This document shows, piece by piece, positions 1 through 9,094 of a stretch of 64,000 nt of DNA. The position numbers were made by a program, and so were the translations under genes. Source of the DNA: an uncultured Oscillospiraceae bacterium. Its GTDB lineage: Bacteria > Bacillota > Clostridia > Oscillospirales > Acutalibacteraceae. The first letter of the stretch is position 1. Each line of letters opens with the position of its first letter. The stretch spans positions 18,481 through 82,480 of the forward strand of contig CAJJNV010000006.1 in NCBI GenBank assembly GCA_905193225.1, written 5' to 3'. The notes below the pieces were generated by a model. It ran no database searches. It saw nothing but the letters and a program-made list of their open reading frames with translations, and was not told the DNA's origin.

Positions 1-1446
1 ATGCGCGGACTTATTGCCAATACCTCGGGACGAACCATCGAAACTCCTATCCGTGCCAACTACCGTGAAGGCCTTAACATCCTCGAATACTTCATTTCCT
101 CCCGAGGCGCCCGTAAGGGACTGGCCGACACCGCTCTGCGTACTGCCGACTCGGGTTATCTGACCCGCCGACTGGTCGACGTTTCCCAGGATGTTATCAT
201 CCGTGAGGATGACTGCGGTTCCAAGGTGGGCATTGAGGTTTACGACATCAAGGAAGGCAAGCACGTTATCGAACCGCTGTCCGAACGCCTTGTGGGCAGA
301 TACCTTATCGAGGACCTTTACGATAAGGACGGCAACCTCCTTATGGACAATCAGCATATGATGACCGACGAGGACGCCGACAGAATCGTCAAGGCCGGAG
401 TCGAAAGGGTCAAGATACGCTCGGTGCTCAACTGCCGCGCCAAACACGGCGTCTGCAAAAAGTGCTACGGCGCCAACCTTGCCAACGGCAAACAGGTTTC
501 CACCGGTGAGGCGGTCGGTATCGTGGCTGCTCAGTCGATCGGTGAACCCGGCACCCAGCTTACCATGCGTACCTTCCATACCGGCGGTATCGCCAGCGCC
601 GAGGATATTACCCAGGGTCTTCCCCGTGTTGAGGAACTCTTTGAAGCAAGAAAACCCAAGCGCACCGGTATTATCAGCGAAATCGCGGGTAAAGTACGTA
701 TCGAGGATGTAAAGCGCAACCGCGAGGTTGTCGTTACCGACGAAAAGGGCGGAGACGAGCGCAAGTACACCATTCCTTACGGCTACCGTATAATCGTCAA
801 CGAGGGGGATTACATTGAAAAGGGTACCCCTGTTACCGAAGGCGTGCTCAATCCCCATGATGTGCTGGCAATTAACGGTGTCGAGGCCGTTCAGGACTAC
901 ATCATCGCTCAGGTTCAGAGTGTTTACCGCCTCCAGGGCGTTGACATCAACGACAAGCACATCGAGGTCATTGTTCGTCAGATGATGAAGAAACTCAGAG
1001 TTACCGACGCGGGCGACACCGGTCTGCTTGCAGGCGTGCTCACCGAGCGCAACAAGGTCTACATCGCCAACGACGAGATCAAGGAGCGCAACGAGAGAGG
1101 CGAGAAGAACGCATTTGGCGAACCCCTGCACGAGGCTCAGTATGATCCGGTACTTCTCGGTATCTGTAAAGCCGCTCTGGCTTCCGATTCTTTCCTGTCG
1201 GCCGCTTCCTTCCAGGAGACCGCCAAGGTGTTGACCGACGCCGCCATCAAGGGCAAAATCGACCCGCTGGAGGGACTTAAGGAAAATGTCATCATCGGTA
1301 ACCTTGTTCCTTCGGGAACCGGTATGAGAGGGGCATACATCGACGAGGAAGGCGACGGAGAACACGCCACCATCGCAGATGCCTTTGCCGCACAGCTTGA
1401 AGCCGAAAAGGCGGAATCGGCCGAAACCGATCAGGATGAGGAATAA
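1..1446 (+). CDS. rpoC: RNA polymerase beta' subunit, C-terminal part (5' end outside window)
   Basis: Catalytic largest subunit of RNA polymerase. The frame is open from base 1, and the first Met is internal because beta' homologues continue upstream of this point. The reading begins just before the bridge-helix segment (EGLNILEYFIS then GARKGLADTALRTADSGYLT). It continues through a zinc-ribbon part (CRAKHGVCKKC) and the trigger-loop region (AAQSIGEPGTQLTMRTFHTGG, split here by one residue in reading) and ends in an acidic tail. The last 481 residues are present and intact. It heads the str cluster that follows. The small L7Ae-like gene often found between rpoC and rpsL in Firmicutes is absent. 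Identification is secure. Confidence 0.98.
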   Translation: MRGLIANTSGRTIETPIRANYREGLNILEYFISSRGARKGLADTALRTADSGYLTRRLVDVSQDVIIREDDCGSKVGIEVYDIKEGKHVIEPLSERLVGRYLIEDLYDKDGNLLMDNQHMMTDEDADRIVKAGVERVKIRSVLNCRAKHGVCKKCYGANLANGKQVSTGEAVGIVAAQSIGEPGTQLTMRTFHTGGIASAEDITQGLPRVEELFEARKPKRTGIISEIAGKVRIEDVKRNREVVVTDEKGGDERKYTIPYGYRIIVNEGDYIEKGTPVTEGVLNPHDVLAINGVEAVQDYIIAQVQSVYRLQGVDINDKHIEVIVRQMMKKLRVTDAGDTGLLAGVLTERNKVYIANDEIKERNERGEKNAFGEPLHEAQYDPVLLGICKAALASDSFLSAASFQETAKVLTDAAIKGKIDPLEGLKENVIIGNLVPSGTGMRGAYIDEEGDGEHATIADAFAAQLEAEKAESAETDQDEE

Positions 1447-1522
1447 GCTGATAAAAGCGTGGGAACTTGGTGAATGATGCTGAATAAGCGAAAATGATCG
1501 GAAGTTGAATCCGTTTTTTAGC

Positions 1523-1550
1523 AATCAGCAGCGAAATCGCTTTGATTTTA
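1523..1550 (+). terminator. possible weak terminator after rpoC
   Basis: Nested arms AATCA/TGATT and AGCGA/TCGCT enclose a 2-nt AA loop, followed by only a short T-rich stretch (TTTTA). It lies 80 bases after the rpoC stop and just before a promoter-like TTGACA. The short U tract makes strong termination doubtful; it may only attenuate. Confidence 0.35.
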
Positions 1551-1571
1551 CGAAAATTTAATTTAAAACTA

Positions 1572-1603
1572 TTGACAAATGCCGAGTTTTATGATAAACT
1601 CGG
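1572..1603 (+). promoter_or_regulatory. promoter-like site with embedded inverted repeat upstream of rpsL
   Basis: TTGACA at 1572-1577 is followed after 17 bases by TAAACT at 1595-1600. The spacer and -10 region carry a perfect 8-bp inverted repeat, CCGAGTTT (1582-1589) and AAACTCGG (1596-1603), around the loop TATGAT. This could be a promoter overlapped by an operator, or a hairpin ending rpoC readthrough. The sequence does not decide between these. Confidence 0.5.
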
Positions 1604-1691
1604 TATTTGTTGTATGGTGGGTTTTTGTTGCAATGTGTTTTGCCTCATTTTCCCCGCAAAAACAGCTATTTTTGAAGAAAGGAGAAATGAT

Positions 1692-2105
1692 ATGCCAACC
1701 TTTAATCAGCTTGTCCGTACGGGTAGAGAGACCATTAACAAAAAGTCCAAGACCCCTGCGCTGCTCAAGGGCTTCAATTCCAAGCGTCAAATTATGACCG
1801 ATACGAATTCTCCCCAAAAGCGCGGTGTCTGCACTGCAGTTAAGACAACTACCCCCAAAAAGCCGAACTCTGCACTCCGTAAAATTGCCCGTGTGCGCCT
1901 TTCCAACGGAATCGAGGTTTCCACCTACATTCCCGGCGTCGGTCACAATCTTCAGGAGCACAGCGTCGTGCTCATCCGCGGCGGCCGTGTTAAGGACCTC
2001 CCCGGTGTTCGTTACCATATCGTTCGCGGCACTCTCGATGCTCAGGGCGTTAACGGAAGAATGCAGGCCCGTTCCAAATACGGCGCAAAGCGTCCGAAGA
2101 AATAA
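1692..2105 (+). CDS. rpsL: 30S ribosomal protein S12
   Basis: Decoding-centre ribosomal protein, 137 residues, normal length for the family. The ATG at 1692 is chosen because AAAGGAG lies at 1678-1684 and translation then begins MPTFNQLVRTGR, the canonical S12 start. An earlier in-frame start would add an unrelated hydrophobic stretch. The conserved loops TTTPKKPNSALRK and PGVGHNLQEHS, where streptomycin-resistance changes map in other bacteria, are intact with the usual lysines. It is followed by rpsG, fusA and tuf. Confidence 0.98.
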   Translation: MPTFNQLVRTGRETINKKSKTPALLKGFNSKRQIMTDTNSPQKRGVCTAVKTTTPKKPNSALRKIARVRLSNGIEVSTYIPGVGHNLQEHSVVLIRGGRVKDLPGVRYHIVRGTLDAQGVNGRMQARSKYGAKRPKK

Positions 2106-2258
2106 TTTCGGAAGTTTTTAAAGACGAAATCTTCTTGCAGGCAGACACATTTTGTGTCGCAGATGCGTTTATATATTTTTTATTGCGCTTCTGCTTGGTG
2201 CCACGGGATTTTGTCACTCGAGTACCTATGATATCATTATGTGAAGGAGGGAAGCGAA

Positions 2259-2729
2259 GTGCCAAGAAGAGGCCAAATCGCAAAGCGTGACGTATTACCC
2301 GATCCGCTTTACAATTCCAAACTTGTTACCCGTCTTATCAACAATATTATGTACGACGGCAAAAAGGGCGTTGCCCAGAAAATCGTTTACGGTGCATTCG
2401 ATATTGTTAAGGAAAAGACCGGAAAAGAACCCATCGAAGTTTTTGAAGAGGCTATGGAGAATGTTATGCCCCAGCTGGAGGTTAAGGCTCGCCGTGTAGG
2501 CGGTGCTACCTATCAGGTTCCTATGGAGGTCCGTCCCGAGAGACGTCAGACCTTAGGACTGCGCTGGATCACAACCTATTCCCGCACCCGTTCCGAGAGA
2601 ACTATGAAGGAGCGTCTTGCAGGCGAGATCCTCGATGCCGTTAACGGCACCGGCGGAGCAGCCAAAAAGCGTGACGATACCCATAAGATGGCCGAAGCCA
2701 ACAAGGCTTTTGCACACTACCGCTGGTAG
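2259..2729 (+). CDS. rpsG: 30S ribosomal protein S7
   Basis: Primary 16S rRNA-binding protein that nucleates assembly of the 30S head; 156 residues, the typical bacterial length. The start is a GTG at 2259, eight bases after AAGGAGG (2244-2250), giving (M)PRRGQIAKRDVLPDP; the ATG-less upstream extension is rejected. Core motifs KLVTRLINNIMYDGKK and GGATYQVPMEVRPERR are intact. The 153-base gap from rpsL contains only AT-rich sequence with a short ACACATTTTGTGT dyad. Confidence 0.98.
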   Translation: MPRRGQIAKRDVLPDPLYNSKLVTRLINNIMYDGKKGVAQKIVYGAFDIVKEKTGKEPIEVFEEAMENVMPQLEVKARRVGGATYQVPMEVRPERRQTLGLRWITTYSRTRSERTMKERLAGEILDAVNGTGGAAKKRDDTHKMAEANKAFAHYRW

Positions 2730-2807
2730 TATCATTTCAAGCGATTTTTGCTTGATCAACCATTTTTTAATTTTAGTTTGCTCATGCTTTGAGCAAAGGA
2801 GGAAATT

Positions 2808-4907
2808 ATGCCAAGACAAGTATCACTTGAAATGACCAGAAATATTGGCATTATGGCCCATATCGACGCCGGTAAAACAACTACCAGCGAGCGCATACTT
2901 TACTATACCGGAATTAACCATAAGATCGGTGAGGTTCACGACGGTGCCGCCACCATGGACTGGATGGAGCAGGAGCAGGAGAGAGGTATAACCATTACCT
3001 CGGCTGCTACCACCTGTTTCTGGAAACCCAGCTATGCCAAGGACAAGTACCGCATCAACATCATTGACACCCCCGGCCACGTTGACTTCACCGCTGAAGT
3101 TGAGCGTTCGCTCCGCGTGCTGGACGGTTCGGTAACGGTTCTTTGCGCTAAGGGCGGCGTTGAGCCCCAGTCGGAAACCGTATGGCGCCAGGCCGATAAA
3201 TACAAGGTTCCCCGTATGGTCTATGTTAATAAGATGGACATTATGGGTGCCAACTTCTATCATGTTCTCGATATGATGCACACCAGACTCAAGTGCAACG
3301 CTGTGCCCATCCAGCTGCCCATAGGCGCCGAGGATGAATTCAAGGGTCTTATCGACCTTGTTGAAATGAAGGCATACATTTACACAAACGATCTGGGAAC
3401 CGACATCAATGTTACCGATATCCCCGATGATATGAAAGAGATTGCTCAGAAATATCACGAGGAAATGATGGAACACGTTGCCGAGCAGGACGAAGAACTG
3501 CTTGAGAAATATCTCAACGGTGACGAGATCTCCATCCCCGAGATCAAAAGATGCATCCGCAAATCCACCATCGCCAATCAGATGGTTCCTGTTGTTTGCG
3601 GAACATCCTACCGCAACAAGGGCGTTCAGAAGCTTCTCGACGCTATTGTTGACTATATGCCCGCCCCCACCGATGTTCCCTCTATTAAGGGAATCGATCC
3701 CCGCACCGACGAGGAAGTTGAGCGTCACAGCTCGGACAGCGAACCTTTCGCTGCTCTTGCCTTTAAGATCGCGGCCGATCCCTTTGTCGGAAAGCTCTGC
3801 TTCTTCCGCGTATATTCGGGAACTCTTAAGGCAGGCTCGACCGTTTACAACTCCTGCAAGAGAGGCAGCGAGCGTATCGGCCGTATTCTTCAGATGCACA
3901 GTAACCACCGTCAGGATATTGAGGAGTGCTATGCAGGCGACATTGCTGCAGCGGTAGGCCTTAAGAACACCACCACCGGTGATACACTCTGCAATCAGAA
4001 TCATCCCGTTATCCTTGAATCAATGGAATTCCCCGAGCCGGTTATCCGCGTGGCTATCGAGCCCAAGACCAAGGCCGGTCAGGAGAAAATGGGCATTGCT
4101 CTTCAGAAGCTGGCCGAGGAGGATCCTACCTTCAAATGCTACACCGACGAAGAGACCGGACAAACCATCATCGCCGGAATGGGCGAGCTTCATCTTGAGA
4201 TCATCGTCGACAGAATGATGCGCGAGTTCCATGTTGAAGCAAATGTCGGTAAGCCCCAGGTTGCTTACAAGGAAACCATCCGTCAGGAAGCTACTTCCGA
4301 CACCAAATTTGCCCGCCAGAGCGGTGGTCACGGTCAGTACGGTCACGTTAAGATCAAGATCGAGCCCAACCCCGGCAAGGGCTATGAGTTCGTCAACGCC
4401 ATCACCGGCGGTGTTATTCCCAAGGAATACATCCCCGCAGTCGATGCAGGTATCCAGGGAGCTATGCAGACCGGCGTACTTGCAGGCTATCCGGTAGTTG
4501 ACGTTAAGGTCACACTGTTCGACGGTTCTTATCACGAGGTCGACTCTTCGGAAATGGCCTTTAAGATGGCCGGTTCTATGGCATTTAAGGATGCCTGCAA
4601 AAAGGCCAATCCCGCATTTATGGAGCCGATTATGAAGGTTACGGTCGTCATTCCCGACGAATACATGGGCGATGTTATCGGCGACCTTAACTCCCGCCGC
4701 GGTATGATCATGGGCACCGAGACCGAAAACGGCACCACCGAGGTGCACGCTCAGGTTCCGCTGTCCGAAATGTTCGGTTACGCCACAGCTATGCGTTCCA
4801 AGACCCAGGGCCGCGGACAGTATAGCATGGAGCCTGATGAATACAAAGAAGTTCCCAAGAGCATCGCCGAACAGATCATCAGCAATTCTGCGAAGAAGGA
4901 CGACTAA
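2808..4907 (+). CDS. fusA: Elongation factor G
   Basis: Translocation GTPase, 699 residues, full length. G1 (AHIDAGKTTTSERIL), G2 (RGITITSAA), G3 (DTPGHVDF) and G4 (NKMD) are all visible in the first 150 residues. Domains II-V follow, including HGQYGHVKIKIEP in domain IV and the C-terminal GYATAMRSKTQGRGQYSM. The start lies 5 bases after AAAGGAGG (2795-2802). It is third in the str cluster, 78 bases after rpsG. A single copy is seen in the window, with no sign of a TetM-type ribosomal protection paralogue. Confidence 0.98.
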   Translation: MPRQVSLEMTRNIGIMAHIDAGKTTTSERILYYTGINHKIGEVHDGAATMDWMEQEQERGITITSAATTCFWKPSYAKDKYRINIIDTPGHVDFTAEVERSLRVLDGSVTVLCAKGGVEPQSETVWRQADKYKVPRMVYVNKMDIMGANFYHVLDMMHTRLKCNAVPIQLPIGAEDEFKGLIDLVEMKAYIYTNDLGTDINVTDIPDDMKEIAQKYHEEMMEHVAEQDEELLEKYLNGDEISIPEIKRCIRKSTIANQMVPVVCGTSYRNKGVQKLLDAIVDYMPAPTDVPSIKGIDPRTDEEVERHSSDSEPFAALAFKIAADPFVGKLCFFRVYSGTLKAGSTVYNSCKRGSERIGRILQMHSNHRQDIEECYAGDIAAAVGLKNTTTGDTLCNQNHPVILESMEFPEPVIRVAIEPKTKAGQEKMGIALQKLAEEDPTFKCYTDEETGQTIIAGMGELHLEIIVDRMMREFHVEANVGKPQVAYKETIRQEATSDTKFARQSGGHGQYGHVKIKIEPNPGKGYEFVNAITGGVIPKEYIPAVDAGIQGAMQTGVLAGYPVVDVKVTLFDGSYHEVDSSEMAFKMAGSMAFKDACKKANPAFMEPIMKVTVVIPDEYMGDVIGDLNSRRGMIMGTETENGTTEVHAQVPLSEMFGYATAMRSKTQGRGQYSMEPDEYKEVPKSIAEQIISNSAKKDD

Positions 4908-4944
4908 GGTCGAAGGGCATTTTCAACTTTTTGTTGAAATAGAC

Positions 4945-4973
4945 TTGCATTTTTTCGCGATTGTTGGTAAAAT
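4945..4973 (+). promoter_or_regulatory. putative promoter for tuf
   Basis: TTGCAT (4945-4950), a 17-base spacer and TAAAAT (4968-4973) lie 67 bases before the tuf start. Just upstream an inverted repeat TTTCAAC/GTTGAAA (about 4921-4938) could weaken readthrough from fusA. The -35 box is poor, so a separate tuf transcript is plausible but not certain. Confidence 0.5.
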
Positions 4974-5039
4974 AATAAAAAACAGCAATGCTGTAACTAT
5001 TTGAACAATTCGTTCGTTTAATAAAAGGAGGAAATCCCA

Positions 5040-6245
5040 ATGGCAAAAGAAAAATTTGACAGATCCAAACCCCACGTAAACATTGGTACTATCGGCCACG
5101 TTGACCACGGTAAGACCACCCTTACCGCCGCCATCACCAAGACCCTTTCCAAACTCGGTCTTGCTGAGAAGGTCGACTTTGAAAACATCGACAAGGCTCC
5201 CGAAGAGAGAGAACGCGGAATTACCATCAACACCGCTCACGTTGAGTATCAGACCGAAAAACGTCACTATGCTCACGTTGACTGCCCCGGCCATGCCGAC
5301 TACATCAAAAACATGATCACCGGTGCTGCTCAGATGGACGGCGCTATCCTTGTTATCGCCGCTACCGACGGTCCTATGGCTCAGACCAGAGAGCATCTTC
5401 TTCTCGCCCGTCAGGTTGGTGTTCCGTCGATCGTTGTTTTCATGAACAAATGCGATCAGGTTGACGATCCCGAGCTTCTCGATCTCGTAGAGATGGAGAT
5501 CCGCGAGGTTCTCAGCGAGTATGACTTCCCCGGCGATGATACCCCCATCATCCGCGGTTCTGCTCTTAAGGCTCTCGAATACAACGGTGACGATCCCGCA
5601 AACGCTCCCGAGACTCAGTGCATTATTGAGCTCATGAAGGCTGTTGACGAGTTCATCCCCACCCCCGATCGTAAAGCTGATCAGCCCTTCCTTATGCCTG
5701 TTGAGGACGTTATGACCATCTCCGGCCGTGGTACTGTTGCTACCGGTCGTGTTGAGCGTGGTACCCTTAAGGTCGGCGAGGAAGTTGAAATCGTTGGTCT
5801 TACCGAGGAGAAGAGAAAGGTCGTTTGCACCGGTCTCGAAATGTTCCGTAAGTCCCTCGACGAGGCTATGGCCGGTGATAACATCGGTGCTCTGCTTCGC
5901 GGCGTACAGCGCAACGAGATCGAGCGCGGACAGGTTCTCTCCAAGCCCGGCTCCATTCATCCCCACACCAAATTCCGCGGCCAGGTTTACGTTCTGTCCA
6001 AGGAAGAGGGCGGCCGTCATACCCCCTTCTTCAACAACTATCGTCCCCAGTTCTATTTCCGCACCACCGACGTTACCGGTACCATCACTCTTGATGACGG
6101 TGTAGAAATGTGTATGCCCGGAGATAACGTTGAGATCAATGTTGAACTCATCACTCCTATCGCCATCGAGGAAGGCCTCCGCTTCGCTATCCGTGAAGGC
6201 GGCCACACCGTAGGATCGGGCGTTGTTACCAAGATCTCCGAGTAA
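5040..6245 (+). CDS. tuf: Elongation factor Tu
   Basis: GTPase that delivers aminoacyl-tRNA to the ribosome; 401 residues. G1 is GHVDHGKTT, the switch I segment is ERERGITINTAH, G3 is DCPGHADY and G4 is NKCD. Domains II and III end with the usual IREGGHTVGSGVVTKI. The ribosome site is AAAAGGAGG. The gene is intact and closes the str cluster; the S10 ribosomal operon does not follow, and an FMN riboswitch begins 28 bases later. Confidence 0.98.
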   Translation: MAKEKFDRSKPHVNIGTIGHVDHGKTTLTAAITKTLSKLGLAEKVDFENIDKAPEERERGITINTAHVEYQTEKRHYAHVDCPGHADYIKNMITGAAQMDGAILVIAATDGPMAQTREHLLLARQVGVPSIVVFMNKCDQVDDPELLDLVEMEIREVLSEYDFPGDDTPIIRGSALKALEYNGDDPANAPETQCIIELMKAVDEFIPTPDRKADQPFLMPVEDVMTISGRGTVATGRVERGTLKVGEEVEIVGLTEEKRKVVCTGLEMFRKSLDEAMAGDNIGALLRGVQRNEIERGQVLSKPGSIHPHTKFRGQVYVLSKEEGGRHTPFFNNYRPQFYFRTTDVTGTITLDDGVEMCMPGDNVEINVELITPIAIEEGLRFAIREGGHTVGSGVVTKISE

Positions 6246-6273
6246 TTTATTTTACCTTTTCAATTTAATATGT

Positions 6274-6437
6274 TTCGGGGCGGGGTGAAATTCCCCACCG
6301 ACGGTAATGCGGCAATGTTTTGGAATGTTGTGCTGTGATTTCATGCGGCGCCTTTCCTGTGCAGCCGACGAGCCCGTGAGCGAAAGCAGATTTGGTGAGA
6401 TCCCAAAGCCGACGGTACAGTCCGGATGAGAGAAACA
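6274..6437 (+). promoter_or_regulatory. FMN riboswitch (RFN element)
   Basis: The conserved RFN pieces occur in order: GGGGCGGGGTGAAATTCCCC, ACCGACGGTA, GCAGCCGACGAGCCC, GATTTGGTGAGATCCC, AAAGCCGACGGTACAGTCC and GGATGAGAGAAA. The class binds flavin mononucleotide and switches between antitermination and termination. Here it is followed at once by an intrinsic terminator and then the ribU frame. High FMN is therefore expected to stop transcription before the transporter gene. Confidence 0.97.
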
Positions 6438-6453
6438 CTTATTGAAACCTTTT

Positions 6454-6488
6454 AAAGGGCTCCGTGATTTTTTCGCGGAGCCTTTTTT
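6454..6488 (+). terminator. riboswitch-controlled terminator
   Basis: GGCTCCG (6458-6464) pairs with CGGAGCC (6476-6482), extended by further A-T pairs outside, and is followed by TTTTTT. It sits 17 bases after the FMN aptamer and before ribU, the normal expression platform position. Confidence 0.92.
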
Positions 6489-6565
6489 CGGCTTTGATTT
6501 GTGCTCATTGTCTCGTTTATTTATGTTGTTCCTTTATGAGAAAATTATTGAAAGAAGTGTCCTTT

Positions 6566-7186
6566 ATGAGTACAAAAAACAACATTAAAATCCGCTATCT
6601 CGTTTTCACCGCCGTTTTTTCGGCCATTTCGGTGGTGCTTATGTATCTTGAAATTTCAATTCCCATTGTGCCGAGCTTTATTAAATTCGATTTTTCCGAT
6701 CTTCCGGCTCTTATCTGCTCCTTTGCCTTCGGCCCCCTTTACGGCGTGCTGGTTTGTCTGCTTAAAAACCTTTTGCACCTTTTTGCCAGCCAATCGGCCT
6801 TTATCGGCGAGCTTGCAAACTTTTTGATGGGCTCGATTTTTGCCCTTGCGGCGGGCACCTTTTATAAATTCCACAAAACCCGCGGGGGAGCGGTGATGTC
6901 TTCGGTCGTTGCCTCCTTTTCCATGGGCGTGCTGAGCCTTCCCATAAATTATTTTGTGATTTACCCGCTTTACTATAAGGTGCTCGGGCTTCCGCAGGAG
7001 GCTATTCTCGGGATGTACAAGGCTCTTGTGCCCTCGGTAAACAGCATTTTCGGCGCCCTTTGCCTTTTCAATCTGCCCTTTACAATCTGCAAGGGACTTA
7101 TCGTTTCGCTCATTGCGTTTTTCATCTATAAGCCCCTGTCTCCTCTGCTTAAATACGGCCGCAAAAACAAGCCTGCGGAGTTTTAA
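6566..7186 (+). CDS. ribU: Riboflavin ECF transporter substrate-binding protein RibU
   Basis: Membrane S-component that binds riboflavin and works with the shared ECF energising module, which is not in this window. The 206-residue product is hydrophobic with about six membrane segments and begins MSTKNNIKIRYLVFTAVFSA. The motifs FIKFDFSDLPALICSFAFGP and VCLLKNLLHLF match the RibU family. The ATG at 6566 is preferred; a more upstream frame would start inside the terminator. The ribosome site (AAAGAAG) is modest. Placement directly behind an FMN riboswitch supports the substrate assignment. Confidence 0.93.
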   Translation: MSTKNNIKIRYLVFTAVFSAISVVLMYLEISIPIVPSFIKFDFSDLPALICSFAFGPLYGVLVCLLKNLLHLFASQSAFIGELANFLMGSIFALAAGTFYKFHKTRGGAVMSSVVASFSMGVLSLPINYFVIYPLYYKVLGLPQEAILGMYKALVPSVNSIFGALCLFNLPFTICKGLIVSLIAFFIYKPLSPLLKYGRKNKPAEF

Positions 7187-7237
7187 GAGGGAAAAAGCCT
7201 TAACAGAAAACAAAACGGAGCATTGACCCCGTTTTTC

Positions 7238-7271
7238 GCCCCTTGCCGAGAAATACGGCAGGGGCTTTGCT
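7238..7271 (+). terminator. intrinsic terminator after ribU
   Basis: GCCCCTTGCCG pairs with CGGCAGGGGC (one bulged T), loop AGAAATA, followed by TTTGCTTTG. It lies 52 bases after the ribU stop. Confidence 0.7.
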
Positions 7272-7296
7272 TTGCCGCCGAATTTGAAAATGTGCG

Positions 7297-7440
7297 CATT
7301 GACGGAAGTTTCCTCATTATAGGAAGCCTTACTACCCCTCGGTCTCGGCGAGGCCGAGCCGGTTTCCGCATCTTGGGGCGTCACGAGCCAAGTGTGGGTT
7401 TTCAGGGCTGTGCATTGACGGGGACGCCGCGGGGTGGCGG
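7297..7440 (+). repeat. short interspersed repeat cluster between ribU and purB
   Basis: This gap holds CATTGACGG twice (7297-7305 and 7413-7421), a CTCGGC/GCCGAG hairpin near 7340-7362, and GGGGCGTCACGAGCCAAGTG (about 7376-7395). The same two motif types recur in the gaps at 25226-25258 and 28455-28520 and, for CATTGACGG, before 20930 and 31050. No open frame of interest covers it. It looks like decayed copies of a short intergenic repeat. Confidence 0.55.
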
Positions 7441-7499
7441 TTATATCATTTTAATATGTCGGTTTTTTCTGAATCAGATCGGATTTATGACATTTGCTA

Positions 7500-7528
7500 T
7501 TGAATTAATAAAGCGGCTATGGTATAAT
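7500..7528 (+). promoter_or_regulatory. sigma-A type promoter for purB
   Basis: TTGAAT (7500-7505), 17 bases, then TATAAT (7523-7528), 40 bases before the purB start. Confidence 0.8.
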
Positions 7529-7567
7529 ATTTTGCGAATGATAATTTTTTGTTTGTAGGTGTGATTT

Positions 7568-9001
7568 ATGAGCAAATCGGTTTACGAAAGCCCCCTTAAT
7601 TCCCGCTATGCCGGCGATGAAATGAAATACATATTTTCACCGGACCGCAAATTCTCGGCATGGAGACAGCTTTGGGTGGCCCTTGCCGAGAGTGAAAAGG
7701 AGCTTGGACTGGACATTTCCGATGAACAGATCGAGGAAATGAAGGCCCACATATACGACATCAACTATGATGTAGCCGCAAGGGAAGAAAAAATCTGCCG
7801 ACATGATGTTATGGCTCACGTGCATGCCTTTGGTGAGCAGTGCAAAATAGCCAAGCCCATTATCCATCTCGGCGCCACATCCTGCTATGTGGGAGACAAT
7901 ACCGACGTCATCATTATGCACGAGGCTCTTGAGGTTGTAAGAAAGAAACTTATCAACGTCATAAATTCCCTCTGCGATTTCGCCGAAAAATATAAAGACC
8001 TTCCCACCCTTGGATTCACCCATTTTCAACCGGCTCAGCTGACCACCGTCGGCAAAAGAGCTACCCTTTGGATACAGGATCTTGTTATGGATCTCGAATG
8101 TATCGACGCTCAGCTTGAAAAGAAAAAGCTGCTGGGCTGCAAGGGAACCACCGGCACACAGGCGAGCTTTTTGGAACTTTTCTCTGGGGATGTTGAAAAG
8201 GTCAGAAAGCTTGATGATCTCATTGCAAAAAAAATGGGTTATACCGATGTTTTCGCCGTATCGGGACAGACATACACGCGAAAGCTGGACAGTCAGATGC
8301 TTTTCCTGCTTTCGGGAATTGCCCAATCGGCCCATAAATTCAGCAACGACATACGCCTTCTTCAGAATTTAAAAGAGATTGAGGAGCCTTTCGCCAAGGG
8401 CCAGATCGGCTCGTCGGCCATGGCTTATAAACGCAATCCCATGCGCAGCGAGCGTATGGCTTCCCTTGCAAGATACGTCATCGCCGATACAATGAATCCC
8501 ATGATGACCGCTTCCGAGCAATGGTTTGAGCGCACGCTGGACGATTCGGCCAATAAGCGCATCAGCGTTCCCGAGGCATTCCTCGCAACAGACGCGATTT
8601 TAAATATATATCTCAACATTTCCGACGGGCTTGTGGTTTATGACAAGATGATCGAAAAGCACATTGCCGCCGAACTTCCCTTTATGGCCACCGAAAATAT
8701 CCTTATGGACGCCGTGCTTGCGGGAGGGGACAGGCAGGATCTTCACGAAAAAATCAGAGTCTATTCCATGCAGGCGGGGGAGCAGGTCAAGGTTTACGGC
8801 AAGGAGAACGACCTTTTGACCCGCATACTTAATGATCCCTCCTTTTGCCTTACCGAGCAGAAGCTTAAAGAAAGCCTCGATCCTAAAAAATATGTCGGTA
8901 TTGCACCCATCCAAACGGCCGAGTATGTGGAGTTTGTGAGGAAAAGCATTATTGCACCGAACAAGGATGTGCTCGGGGAAACATCAGAACTGAGCGTTTG
9001 A
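7568..9001 (+). CDS. purB: Adenylosuccinate lyase
   Basis: Cytoplasmic lyase acting twice in purine synthesis, on SAICAR and on adenylosuccinate, each time releasing fumarate. The 477-residue sequence has the fumarase/aspartase superfamily signature SSAMAYKRNPMRSER near residue 280, and HLGATSCYVGDN and GFTHFQPAQLTTVGKR with the catalytic His regions. The start has a weak ribosome site (AGGTG). It is followed 93 bases later by purA, so both steps from IMP to AMP sit together here. Length is typical of the longer lyase subgroup. Confidence 0.97.
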   Translation: MSKSVYESPLNSRYAGDEMKYIFSPDRKFSAWRQLWVALAESEKELGLDISDEQIEEMKAHIYDINYDVAAREEKICRHDVMAHVHAFGEQCKIAKPIIHLGATSCYVGDNTDVIIMHEALEVVRKKLINVINSLCDFAEKYKDLPTLGFTHFQPAQLTTVGKRATLWIQDLVMDLECIDAQLEKKKLLGCKGTTGTQASFLELFSGDVEKVRKLDDLIAKKMGYTDVFAVSGQTYTRKLDSQMLFLLSGIAQSAHKFSNDIRLLQNLKEIEEPFAKGQIGSSAMAYKRNPMRSERMASLARYVIADTMNPMMTASEQWFERTLDDSANKRISVPEAFLATDAILNIYLNISDGLVVYDKMIEKHIAAELPFMATENILMDAVLAGGDRQDLHEKIRVYSMQAGEQVKVYGKENDLLTRILNDPSFCLTEQKLKESLDPKKYVGIAPIQTAEYVEFVRKSIIAPNKDVLGETSELSV

Positions 9002-9094
9002 GCAGAAAGATGATTTTCTTATCTGCAATTATTCCGTATATCTTGCCTTAAGGGCTTTTATAAAAATTTTAAAATTTTAAAGGATTGATGAAAA

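Noticed and set aside
1542..1691. N-terminal extension of S12 upstream of 1692
   Set aside because: The added residues are unlike any S12, and a strong ribosome site stands directly before 1692.
2823..4004. Long minus-strand frames opposite fusA and tuf (also 4923-6206, 9077-10315)
   Set aside because: They are mirror frames caused by codon bias in highly expressed genes and have no ribosome sites or recognisable domains.
6464..6565. Longer ribU start inside the terminator
   Set aside because: It would place the start codon in the riboswitch terminator stem; the ATG at 6566 starts the family-like sequence.
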